From the NCBI GenBank assembly GCA_963705545.1, contig CAVPJX010000001.1, forward strand, positions 744,001 through 808,000: DNA of 64,000 nucleotides. Direction: 5' to 3'. The DNA comes from DATBLY01 sp963705545. GTDB taxonomy: Bacteria; Actinomycetota; UBA4738; HRBIN12. Position 1 is the first letter of the stretch, and every line of letters begins with the position of its first letter. Both the position numbers and the translations under genes were made by a program. Positions 27,601 through 35,960 of the stretch are shown piece by piece. The notes under the pieces were generated by a model. It was not told the origin of the DNA, ran no database searches, and saw nothing but the letters and a program-made list of their open reading frames with translations.

Positions 27601-30390
27601 TCATGACGCTTCCTCCATCAGCGCGCGCGCGGGGGTAACCACCCGCCGCGCATCGATCGCGGCGACCTTCGGCGCGCGCCGGCGGCGGATCCACTTGGTG
27701 CCCTCGATGACCAGGGGAAGCAGGAGGGCGAGCCCGATGGAGGCGAGCCACCGCGGTCCGCTGAGCGAGGTGGTCATCAGCCCCGCCTGGAGACCCGGCA
27801 GCTGCGTCGCGAGGAAGATCAGCGACACGGGGACCAGCGAGATCGAGAGCGCCTCGAGGATCGGGGCCACCAACCCGCTCGTGGGATCGCGCCGGTTGGT
27901 CAGCGCGTTGAAGACCGTGCCCAGCCCCATCACGACGAACGTCATCGTCATGGAGGCGCTCGCCTGATCGGTGCTCGGTTCGTCCGGTCCCGCGACGAGG
28001 GGGATCAACGCGGCGACGAAGAGCACCGCCGCGTACAGGAGCCAGAACGCGACCGCGGTCCGGTTGGTGATCGGGAGCTTCGGATCCCTCGGCGGTCGGT
28101 GCATCACGTCCGGGTCCCCCGGGTCCACGGCGATGACCACCACGCCGAACGACGTCGCGAAGAAGAGCAGGTAGAGCACCATCGACGGCGTCAGGGCGAC
28201 CCCCTCGTTGATGTTGAACGCCGTGGCGGCGACGAAGAGCAACACCAGGGACAGCAGCTGGGTCATCTGGAATCGGACGTAGGAGACGACCTTGTCGTAG
28301 ACCCTGCGGCCGATCTCGACGGCGTGCACGAGCGTGCCGAAGTTGTCGTCGGTCAGGATCATCCGCGCGGCCTGCTTCGTGACCTCGGCGCCGCTGCCCA
28401 TCGCCACGCCGATGTCGGCCTGCTTCAACGCCGCGGCGTCGTTGACCGCATCGCCCGTCATCGCGACGATCAAGCCCTGCGCCTGCATCGACCGGGCCAG
28501 GCGGAGCTTGTCCTCTGGCGAGACCCGTCCGAAGACATGGAGCTCGGGCAGCCGACGCGCGAGCTCTTCATCGGTCATCGCCTCCAGCTCGGAGCCGCTG
28601 ATCGCACCCGGCCCCAGCCCGAGCGTCTCGCCGATCGCTCGCGCCGTGACCGCGTGGTCGCCGGTGATCATCCGCACGTCGATGCCGGCCCCGAGCGCGG
28701 TCTGCACGGCGCCCTTCGCCTCGGCGCGGAGCGGGTCGATCATCCCCACCATGCCGACGAACCCGAGGTCGTGCACCAGCGTCATCGGATCGTCGGTCAT
28801 CGCCTGCGTCTCGTCCTCCTCGATCAACCGCGCGGCGAACGCGAGCACCCGGAGGCCCTTCTCGCCCATGCCCTCGTTCGCGGTATCGATGCCGGGGCGG
28901 GCCTCGTCGATCGGCACCTGCGAGCCGCTCAACGGGCCGCCCGACTCGGTACAGCGGGCCAGGACCACGTCGGGACCGCCCTTGACCAGCTGGATCACGT
29001 GCTCGACCCCGTCGACCGGCACCCGGTGGAAGGTGGCCATGAACTTGTAGTCGGAGTCGAACGGCACCTCGGTGATGCGCGGATAGGCCCGCCGCGTCTC
29101 CTCGGCGCCGACCCCGAGCTTGGCCGCCAGGACGACCAACGCCGCCTCCGTCGGATCGCCGACCACCGATCCGTCGTCGGCCACGGTCGCGTCGCTGTCG
29201 AGGCACAGTCCCAACGCCAGCCGCGTGAAGTCCGGCACCGGGACACCGGCGACCGACGTGATCGCGCCCGTCTTGCCGTAGCCCTCGCCCTCGACGGTGA
29301 ACCAGGAGCCGTTCGCGTAGATCGTCGAGACCATCATCTGGTTCATCGTGAGCGTGCCGGTCTTGTCGGTGTTGATGGCGCTGGTTGCCCCGAGCGTCTC
29401 GACGTCGGTCAGGTTCTTGACGACCGCCTTGGACTCGGCCAGTTGCTTCGCCCCCAGAGAGAGCAGGCCGGAGACGAACGCGGGAAGCCCCGTGGGGATC
29501 GCCGAGATCGCCATCGCCGTGCCGAGCAACAGGAGCTGCTTGGCCTCCATGCCCCGCGCCAACCCGACGACCACGATGAACGCGACCGCGGTCCACGCGA
29601 TGATGCCGAGGACCTTCGTCAGGGAGTCGAGCTCCTTCTGGAGCGGCGATCGCGTCCGCGTGACCGCGGTCAGCATCGTCGCGATCTGACCCATCTGGGT
29701 CTGCATCCCGGTCGAGGTGACGACGATCGATCCGGTACCCCTGGTCACGGAGGTGTTCTGGAACAGCATGTTCGAGCGGTCGCCGATCGCGACATCGCCC
29801 GCCGGAAGGACGCCGGCATCCTTGGCCACGGGGGCGCTCTCCCCGGTCAGGGCTGCCTCCTGGGCCTCTAGCGTGGCGGAGCGGAGGATCCGCCCGTCGG
29901 CCGGGACGATGTCACCCGCTTCGAGCTGGACGATGTCGCCCGGGACCAGGTCGACCGCCGGGACGAGGGTCACCGCGCCGTCTCGCAGCGCCTTGGCCTG
30001 CGGCACCTGCATCTTCGACAGGGCGTCGACGCTGGCCCTGGCCTTCAGCTCCTGCCTCGCGCCGAGCACGACGTTGAGCGCGATCAGCAGCGCGACGATG
30101 ATGCCGGTGGAAACCTGCCCGATCAGGAAGCTGACGACGGTGACGGCCACCAGCATGATGTTCATCGGGTTCCGGAGCTCCTGGAGCGCGATCGCCCACA
30201 TCGACGGAGGCTCCTCACCCGTGATCTGGTTCGGTCCGTACGTGGAGAGGCGGATCGCGGCCTCGGCGCCCGTCAGGCCCGACGTCGCATCGGAACCCAT
30301 CGCTGCCACCACGTCCGACGCTCCGCACACGTACGGCGGCGTCACGGACGGATCGGCGGCCCCGACGATCACTCGTTGCTCGACCCCCAT
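27601..30390 (-). CDS. P-type cation-transporting ATPase (P2-like)
   Basis: Membrane pump of 929 residues with the phosphorylation motif DKTGT (Asp342), the actuator motif LTGESAPV, the hinge motif TGDAVNDAAAL and about ten predicted helices. An N-terminal cation ATPase domain spans about 22-70. In helix 4 the ion-site sequence is IPTGLP (residues 298-303), where Ca2+ pumps have PEGLP. Helix 6 lacks the usual TDxxP element. The ion is therefore uncertain; a Ca2+/Mg2+ or H+-type activity is possible. AGAGGAG lies 10 nt before the ATG. Confidence 0.9.
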   Translation of the reverse strand: MGVEQRVIVGAADPSVTPPYVCGASDVVAAMGSDATSGLTGAEAAIRLSTYGPNQITGEEPPSMWAIALQELRNPMNIMLVAVTVVSFLIGQVSTGIIVALLIALNVVLGARQELKARASVDALSKMQVPQAKALRDGAVTLVPAVDLVPGDIVQLEAGDIVPADGRILRSATLEAQEAALTGESAPVAKDAGVLPAGDVAIGDRSNMLFQNTSVTRGTGSIVVTSTGMQTQMGQIATMLTAVTRTRSPLQKELDSLTKVLGIIAWTAVAFIVVVGLARGMEAKQLLLLGTAMAISAIPTGLPAFVSGLLSLGAKQLAESKAVVKNLTDVETLGATSAINTDKTGTLTMNQMMVSTIYANGSWFTVEGEGYGKTGAITSVAGVPVPDFTRLALGLCLDSDATVADDGSVVGDPTEAALVVLAAKLGVGAEETRRAYPRITEVPFDSDYKFMATFHRVPVDGVEHVIQLVKGGPDVVLARCTESGGPLSGSQVPIDEARPGIDTANEGMGEKGLRVLAFAARLIEEDETQAMTDDPMTLVHDLGFVGMVGMIDPLRAEAKGAVQTALGAGIDVRMITGDHAVTARAIGETLGLGPGAISGSELEAMTDEELARRLPELHVFGRVSPEDKLRLARSMQAQGLIVAMTGDAVNDAAALKQADIGVAMGSGAEVTKQAARMILTDDNFGTLVHAVEIGRRVYDKVVSYVRFQMTQLLSLVLLFVAATAFNINEGVALTPSMVLYLLFFATSFGVVVIAVDPGDPDVMHRPPRDPKLPITNRTAVAFWLLYAAVLFVAALIPLVAGPDEPSTDQASASMTMTFVVMGLGTVFNALTNRRDPTSGLVAPILEALSISLVPVSLIFLATQLPGLQAGLMTTSLSGPRWLASIGLALLLPLVIEGTKWIRRRRAPKVAAIDARRVVTPARALMEEAS

Positions 30391-30436
30391 CGCCCACCGA
30401 CTCCTCTCGTCACCGAACCCGGCCCGTCTACCGACG

Positions 30437-30456
30437 CGGTCCGGCGTCTCGGACCG
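30437..30456. promoter_or_regulatory. Inverted repeat in the ATPase leader
   Basis: CGGTCCG and CGGACCG are perfect 7-bp arms around a 6-bp spacer. The repeat begins about two bases after the transcription start predicted from the TAGCAT box at 30465-30470, in a leader of about 68 nt. It could be an operator or a small RNA hairpin. It is a candidate for control of the ATPase. Confidence 0.4.
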
Positions 30457-30464
30457 CTCAGCCG

Positions 30465-30470
30465 ATGCTA
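30465..30470 (-). promoter_or_regulatory. Predicted -10 box of the P-type ATPase gene
   Basis: TAGCAT on the minus strand, about 75 nt before the ATG, with a leader that holds the inverted repeat 30437-30456 and an AGAGGAG ribosome site. The rest of the 30391-30664 gap holds no gene that I can support. Confidence 0.4.
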
Positions 30471-30664
30471 CCGAGGCTAGCCCAGTGACCGGTCCCCGTC
30501 GGCCTCGACGATGGGCACGAACGGGCCGATCCACCCAGCATCTCGAGCGTCTCGCCGTCGCGGCCTAACGGGTCGCGAGGACGCCGCCACGGTCGCAGAG
30601 GAACGCGACCCATCTCGCGGCGGGCCGTCCGATCCCGCCGACCTGGTGACGGTGCAGGGTGGCC

Positions 30665-32303
30665 TCAGGACCCCCGGGCCGTATGCGGCGGCACCGGGGC
30701 ACCGGGCTGCCGCTCGGGCAGACGCCTCGTGAAGAAGAGCGCGACCATGCCGATCAACGCCAGGAGGGCGAGGGCGGCGCGGAGCCCTCCGACGCGAGCC
30801 TGCTCGTTCTCGTCCACGATCGCCGCGGTCGTAGTCGCATCCACACCCGCGTCCTCGAGGGCCGACGCGAGGTCGGCGTCGGAGATGAACGGGACGCCGC
30901 TCGCGAGCTCGACGCTCGCCTGAGATGCGACCTCGTCGGGCACGTCCGGGTTCTCGGCGATGCCGGTCAGGAACGACGTCGTCAACGCGGCGATCAGGAT
31001 CGATCCGGTGAGTGCCGTACCGAGCGACGCGCCGAACTGGCTGGCCGTGTTCTGGAGACCGCCGACCTCCGGGCTCTGTTCTTGGGGAACCGCCGAGACG
31101 GTGACGGCGCCGAGCTGCGAGGCGAGGCCGCCCATCCCGAGGCCGATCAGGAGCATCGGACCGGTCACGATCGCCGCGCTCGCGTCGACGTCCATCGCGG
31201 TGAGGAGGGCAACGATGCCGACGACCATGGCGACGAGCCCGATGGTGACGACCCGCCGTGGCGAAGCGGCGGGGAAGAACTTCGGGATCCCCGCGGCCGC
31301 GACCAGCATCGTCAGCGACAGCGGCGTGATCTTGATGCCCGTGTCGATCGCCGACAGCCCAAGCGCGACCGACAGGTAGAGCGGGACGACGTAGAACACA
31401 CCCATCATCACGACGAACTGGAAGAAGAACATGATGAGGCCACCGGTCATCTGGTGGTTCCCGAACAGCGACGGGGTGACGAGCGGTTCCGCGCCCGTGG
31501 TCTCGAGACGACGGATGTGCCCCATGAACAGCCGGATCGAGACCAGACCCGCCGAGGATCAGCCAGATCACCGGCGACATCCCGAGCACCGACGGCCCGC
31601 CCTCGGCCGGTCGGAGCCAGCCCCAATCGGAGGAGCGCAGCACGCCGAAGATCGCGAGCCCCATCCCGAGGGCCCAGAGCAACGAGCCCACCAGGTCCAG
31701 ATGCGGGCGATGCTCGACGGGCGCGTCCGCGGCGCGGCGGGCGAACAGGAAGATGCCGGCTCCCACGATCACCTCGCCGGCGAAGACCCATCGCCACGAC
31801 GCGTACGTCGTCGCGAGACCCCCGATCAGCGGTCCCACGGCGATCGCGATCGCGCCCGCGGCCCCGACGAGACCGTACGCTCGAGGCCGCCCCTCCGGCG
31901 GGAAGTTGCCCGCCACGAGCGCCACGATCGCGGGCATGATCAGCGCCGCGCCGACCCCCTCCAGGAACGACCAGCCGAAGATGAGGACCGTGAGGTTGGG
32001 CGACAGGGCCGTCGTCAACGAGCCCGAGCAGTAGATGACGAGGCCGAGCATGAAGGCGCGCTTGCGCCCGATGATCGAGCCGATCTTGCCGCCCGTGACC
32101 ATCAGCATGGCCATCACCAGGGTGTACAGGACGATCGCCGTCTGGATCCCCGTGACGGTGGTGCCGAGGTCGTCGGCGACGGTCGCGATCGAGACGTTCA
32201 TGACGGAGCTGTCGAGCGCCATCAGGAACTGACCCGCGCACAGCGAGAGCAGCACCGTGCCGGCCGCCGTCGCCGCCGCGGCCGTCTTCGACTCGGTCGA
32301 CAT
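30665..32303 (-). pseudogene. MFS drug exporter (DHA2 / EmrB-QacA type), one-base shift in the middle
   Basis: Fourteen-helix MFS proton antiporter. The N-terminal half reads from ATG 32303 with FLMALDSSVMNVSIATVADDL (motif D1-like) and GGKIGSIIGRKRAF (motif A). After ILGG the frame is lost; the C-terminal half (LFMGHIRR onward, to RLPERQPGAPVPP) is in another frame. Deleting one G at 31548-31550 gives LILGGLVSIRLFMGHIR and restores the protein. Sequencing error is more likely than decay. TAGAGT, seven bases before the ATG, marks a leaderless promoter. Confidence 0.86.
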
Positions 32304-32310
32304 GCCGCGC

Positions 32311-32316
32311 ACTCTA
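32311..32316 (-). promoter_or_regulatory. Leaderless -10 box of the MFS gene
   Basis: TAGAGT on the minus strand, seven bases, then ATG at 32303. No -35 match. Confidence 0.45.
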
Positions 32317-32366
32317 TCCCGCGTCGGGCGACGAACCGGTACGGCGCGCCGCGGGGTCGACGCCGG

Positions 32367-32951
32367 CTACTTCTTGGACTTCTTGATCGACGTGACCAGG
32401 CCGTCCTTCACGATGACCTGGTAGTTGCCGTTCGCGAGCTTCGCGTCGTCCGGGTCGGTGCTCGCGAGGAGCCTGCCGAACTCCGAGAGGGAGTAGTCCG
32501 AGCCACCGGATGTGATCGTGACGTCCTGGGCGACCTGAGCCGCACGGAACAGCCCCGCGGCGTCGAACAGGATCACCCGGTACGGGTTCGTCTTGGCGCC
32601 GAGGACCTGTCCGACGTACGTGCCGTCCTCCAGCACCAGCTCGCCGACCTGGGCCAGCTGGGCCTGCGCGTCGAGGAGCTGGACCTGGGTTGACGCGAGC
32701 TCGTCCTGGGTGCTCGACAGATCAGCACGCGTCTGCGTGAGCTGCTCCTCGAGCCCGTCGTTCGCCGCCTCGGAGTCCTCCAGCGATGCCTGGGTCTGCT
32801 CCAGCTCCGCCTCGAGGTCGGCCACCTGTTGCTCGAGCTGGGCGACCTGCTCGTCGGTGTCCGACGACCGATCGCACGCCGTGAACGCGACCAACGAGAT
32901 CAGGGCGATGGGGACGACGAACCTCAGACGCATCGCGATCGGGACTCCCAT
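32367..32951 (-). CDS. Coiled-coil lipoprotein of unknown function
   Basis: A 194-residue envelope protein. The N-terminal 26 residues have a basic start, a hydrophobic stretch and the lipobox-like VAFTAC, so Cys26 is the likely lipidated residue. Residues about 33-105 form a long heptad coiled coil (QVAQLEQQVADLEAELEQT, then repeated LxxTxxxL units). A small globular C-terminal domain follows. Starts at 32951 (ATG) or 32933 (ATG, MRLRF). No family name can be given. Confidence 0.8.
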   Translation of the reverse strand: MGVPIAMRLRFVVPIALISLVAFTACDRSSDTDEQVAQLEQQVADLEAELEQTQASLEDSEAANDGLEEQLTQTRADLSSTQDELASTQVQLLDAQAQLAQVGELVLEDGTYVGQVLGAKTNPYRVILFDAAGLFRAAQVAQDVTITSGGSDYSLSEFGRLLASTDPDDAKLANGNYQVIVKDGLVTSIKKSKK

Positions 32952-33144
32952 CTAGCTCTCTCTCCTTCGCTCGGCGAACGGGCGGCCTGCTGGTCTCCCA
33001 CCGGGATCTCGGGGCATCGACGTTACTACCGTTCGCGAGCGTTCCCGAGCCCACCGCCGATGTTCATGTCAGGAGCCACAGGGAGACCGCCCCCACGGCG
33101 CTCACGAGACAGCCTCAACGATCGCGCCGCGGCCGCACGGTGCG

Positions 33145-33173
33145 TTGGCTCTCACGCCGAGGCCGACTAGCAT
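33145..33173 (+). promoter_or_regulatory. Leaderless promoter of the first PAP2 gene (-35 and -10)
   Basis: TTGGCT (33145-33150) and TAGCAT (33168-33173) are separated by exactly 17 bases, and the GTG start at 33180 follows six bases after the -10. It is the best full promoter seen in this window and shows the leaderless layout clearly. Confidence 0.6.
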
Positions 33174-33179
33174 CGCCCG

Positions 33180-33842
33180 GTGAGCGACGCCCGCGACCCC
33201 GATGAACCTGGGCCGCCGGAGGAACGCCTCGCCCGACGTCTCGAGGCGATCCCCACACCACGCCGGTCGGCGATGGCGGCGGCCCTTCACGAGCTCGCCG
33301 AGGTCGATCGAGCCGTGTATCGGGCGATCGCGAGCACACCCACCCCGACGCTCGACGAGCCACTCCGACGGCTCTCAGGCCTCGCCAACCACTCGAAGCT
33401 GTGGCTCGGCGCCGCCGGCGCGCTCTTCCTGCTCGGCGGGCGGACCGGTCGTCGAGCCGCCGTGACCGGCCTCGTGGCGGTGGGCGTCAACTCCGCGCTC
33501 GTCAACATCCCGATGAAGTTCGCGAGCGGACGCGCGCGCCCGGATCGCGAAACGGCCGGTGTGCCCGCAGAGCGATGGGTCCCGATGCCGACGTCGACAT
33601 CGTTCCCTTCGGGACACTCGGCGTCCGGGTTCGCGTTCGCCGGGGCCGTGGCCGGGTCGATGCCGGGCCTCGCGGTCCCGCTCCGCGGCCTCGCCGCCGT
33701 CGTCGCGTACTCGCGCGTCCATACGGGGGTGCACTACCCCGGTGACGTCGTCGTCGGATCGCTCATCGGCGCCACGATCGGGGAGGCGACGTCGATCGCC
33801 GTCCGCGCCCTGCTCCGTGGTCGGGCGCGGGCGGCACGGTAA
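33180..33842 (+). CDS. PAP2-superfamily phosphatase
   Basis: Integral membrane phosphatase for lipid phosphates such as phosphatidic acid or polyprenyl diphosphate. All three motifs are perfect: K-FASGRA-RP, FPSGH, and SRVHTGVHYPGD (SR-x5-H-x3-D), in a 220-residue protein with four to six helices. A hydrophilic N-terminus of about 60 residues precedes the core. It is followed by another PAP2 gene and a DAGK-like gene on the same strand. Confidence 0.92.
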   Translation: MSDARDPDEPGPPEERLARRLEAIPTPRRSAMAAALHELAEVDRAVYRAIASTPTPTLDEPLRRLSGLANHSKLWLGAAGALFLLGGRTGRRAAVTGLVAVGVNSALVNIPMKFASGRARPDRETAGVPAERWVPMPTSTSFPSGHSASGFAFAGAVAGSMPGLAVPLRGLAAVVAYSRVHTGVHYPGDVVVGSLIGATIGEATSIAVRALLRGRARAAR

Positions 33843-33956
33843 GCGAGCGCGGTCATCCCCGCCCCCGGTCCGACGCCGCCGGCCGCGCCGCGCGCGACCC
33901 CCCCACCGGCGAGCGGGCGGCGGTACGGGCTTGCCCACCCGAGGAGGGCGGCCGCC

Positions 33957-34547
33957 GTGGGCGGAGCGCTCCTCCTCCTCGTGGTCGTCGGCGCGGTCGT
34001 CGTGGCGAACCATCGTGGAGCCTTCGGGATCGATCGCGCCTGGGTCGGCGTCGTGACGACGATGCGTCGCGCTCCCCTGACGTCGATCGCCGAGCGCGTC
34101 TTCGACCAACTCGGACGGTTCCCGTTCAGCTGGTCGATCGTCGCGGTCGCCGGGCTGGCGCTCTGGCGGGACCGGCGCCGCCGTGCGATCGCCGTCCTGT
34201 TGATCGGAGAGCTGACCTCGTGGGCGACGAACTCCCTCATCAAGGCCGCCGTCGACAGGCCCCGGCCTCCCGGCGCTCTCCTCGAGAGCTCCCTGTCGTC
34301 GTTCCCTTCGGGCCACGCGGCCTTCGCCGCGGTGACGGCCGTCCTGGTGGTGGGGCTCCTCGTTCCCACGGGGCGGCGCGCCGGCGCGACGGTGCTCGCG
34401 GCCGGCCTCGCGATCTTGATGGCGTGGAGCCGTAGCTACCTCCTCGTCCATTGGCTCACCGACGTGGTCGGAGGCCTCTGCGTCGGCGCCGGCGTCGGGT
34501 TGCTCACCCTCGCGTTCATGGGCACGGCCGCCGACCGGACCGACTAG
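33957..34547 (+). CDS. PAP2-superfamily phosphatase, second copy
   Basis: Another PAP2 phosphatase, of 196 residues, with the motifs K-AAVDRP-RP, FPSGHAAFA and SRSYLLVHWLTD, which matches SR-x5-H-x3-D. It is not closely similar to its neighbour and is shorter. An AGGAGG site lies nine bases before the GTG start. The 114-nt gap from the first PAP2 gene and the 33-nt gap to the DAGK-like gene suggest a local lipid-phosphate module, though the DAGK gene seems to have its own leaderless promoter. Confidence 0.9.
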   Translation: MGGALLLLVVVGAVVVANHRGAFGIDRAWVGVVTTMRRAPLTSIAERVFDQLGRFPFSWSIVAVAGLALWRDRRRRAIAVLLIGELTSWATNSLIKAAVDRPRPPGALLESSLSSFPSGHAAFAAVTAVLVVGLLVPTGRRAGATVLAAGLAILMAWSRSYLLVHWLTDVVGGLCVGAGVGLLTLAFMGTAADRTD

Positions 34548-34567
34548 CGGCGCCCGGCCGTGGGCTC

Positions 34568-34573
34568 TAGGCT
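34568..34573 (+). promoter_or_regulatory. Leaderless -10 box of the DAGK-like gene
   Basis: TAGGCT, seven bases, then the ATG at 34581. It supports the 34581 start over the in-frame GTG at 34560. Confidence 0.45.
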
Positions 34574-34580
34574 CGCCGCG

Positions 34581-35945
34581 ATGACCGCATCCTCGGAGCG
34601 ACCGGATCTCCTACATCGGCTGGCCGCGGCGGCCGCGCTGCTCCTCGGCGCCCTGGTCGTCGTGGCGACGTTCCTGACCGTCACCGACGACATCCCCCTC
34701 CTCGTCGCCCAGCTCGCGCTGCTCGCCGGCGCCGCCCTCGCCGCGTGGTACGGACTGACGCGGCTGGGGCGACGTCGAGCGATCGCCGTCCTCGTCGCCC
34801 TCGCCGCACTCACGGGCCTCGTGCTCATCGGCTTCGCCAAGGAGGGCGGCGGTCCGGTCTCGGTGCTCATCCGCGCGGTGCCGCTCCTGCTCGCGGTCGC
34901 GCTCACGCGGTTCGCGCTCGGTCGGAGCGTGAACGCGCTCAAGCGGAGCGAGACCCCGGGGACCCCGGTGCCCCCCGCGACCCGCGGCGTTCTGATCATG
35001 AACCTGAAGTCCGGTGGCGGGAAGGCGGAGCGGTTCCACCTCGTGGACGAGTGCCGCGAACGGGGCATCGAACCCGTGGTCCTCCGGCCGGGCGACGACC
35101 TGCTCGAGCTCGCCCGCCGGGCCATCGATCGTGGCGCCGACGTGATCGGCATGGCCGGCGGCGACGGGTCGCAGGCCCTCGTTGCGAGCGTCGCGGCCGA
35201 ACGGGGGGTTCCGATGGTGGTCGTCCCCGCGGGGACACGGAACCACCTCGCGCTCGATCTGGGGATCGACCGGGACGACGTGGTCGGAGCGCTCGACGCC
35301 TTCGGAGAAGCGAGGCAGCGACCGATGGACCTCGCCGAGGTCAACGGGCGCGTCTTCGTGAACAACGTCTCGCTCGGCCTCTACGCGGCGATCGTCCGAT
35401 CACCCGCGTACCGAGACGCCAAGGTCGACACCGCCCTCAGCACGCTCCCGACGGTCCTCGCGCCCGACACCGAGTCGTTCGACCTGCGGTACACGGGGCC
35501 CGACGGCGAGCCCCATCTGGGGGCGCACGTGATCCAGGTCTCCAACAACCCGTATGGCTCCACGCTCGGGACGCTCGGCAGCCGTCCACGGCTGGATACG
35601 AAGCAGCTGGGGATCGTCGCCCTCGAGATCCGGAGCGACAAGGAGGCGGCTGCCTTCCTGGCGGCTCTCGCGACCGGGCACCCGGACCGATTCGCAGGGC
35701 TCAGGTCCTGGGCGACCCCGACGTTCGAGGTGTCATCGGGATCGTCCGTCGCCGTTGGGCTCGACGGCGAGACGCTCGAGCTGGACCCGCCCCTCACGTT
35801 CTCGATCAGGTCGGAGGCATTGAGCGTCCGGCTGCCCAGCCATGCGATCGGCTACTCGCCGGCTGCGCGGGCGATGGGATGGCGAGCGGCGACCCGGGAC
35901 GTCTGGAGGACGGCCATCGGTCGACCCCCGGTGCTCGACCCGTAG
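34581..35945 (+). CDS. Diacylglycerol kinase-like lipid kinase with N-terminal membrane domain
   Basis: The 454-residue protein joins about four N-terminal membrane helices (residues 15-115) to a catalytic domain of the diacylglycerol/sphingosine kinase fold: LKSGGGKAERF (phosphate-binding start), MAGGDGSQALV (GGDG motif) and PAGTRNHLALDLG. The C-terminal domain ends with a DGE-containing loop (VGLDGETLEL). The membrane-fused form is common in actinobacteria, and substrates vary. Its position next to PAP2 phosphatases suggests opposing kinase and phosphatase steps on a lipid phosphate; this is inference. Confidence 0.88.
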   Translation: MTASSERPDLLHRLAAAAALLLGALVVVATFLTVTDDIPLLVAQLALLAGAALAAWYGLTRLGRRRAIAVLVALAALTGLVLIGFAKEGGGPVSVLIRAVPLLLAVALTRFALGRSVNALKRSETPGTPVPPATRGVLIMNLKSGGGKAERFHLVDECRERGIEPVVLRPGDDLLELARRAIDRGADVIGMAGGDGSQALVASVAAERGVPMVVVPAGTRNHLALDLGIDRDDVVGALDAFGEARQRPMDLAEVNGRVFVNNVSLGLYAAIVRSPAYRDAKVDTALSTLPTVLAPDTESFDLRYTGPDGEPHLGAHVIQVSNNPYGSTLGTLGSRPRLDTKQLGIVALEIRSDKEAAAFLAALATGHPDRFAGLRSWATPTFEVSSGSSVAVGLDGETLELDPPLTFSIRSEALSVRLPSHAIGYSPAARAMGWRAATRDVWRTAIGRPPVLDP

Positions 35946-35960
35946 GTCCGTACCGAGCCC

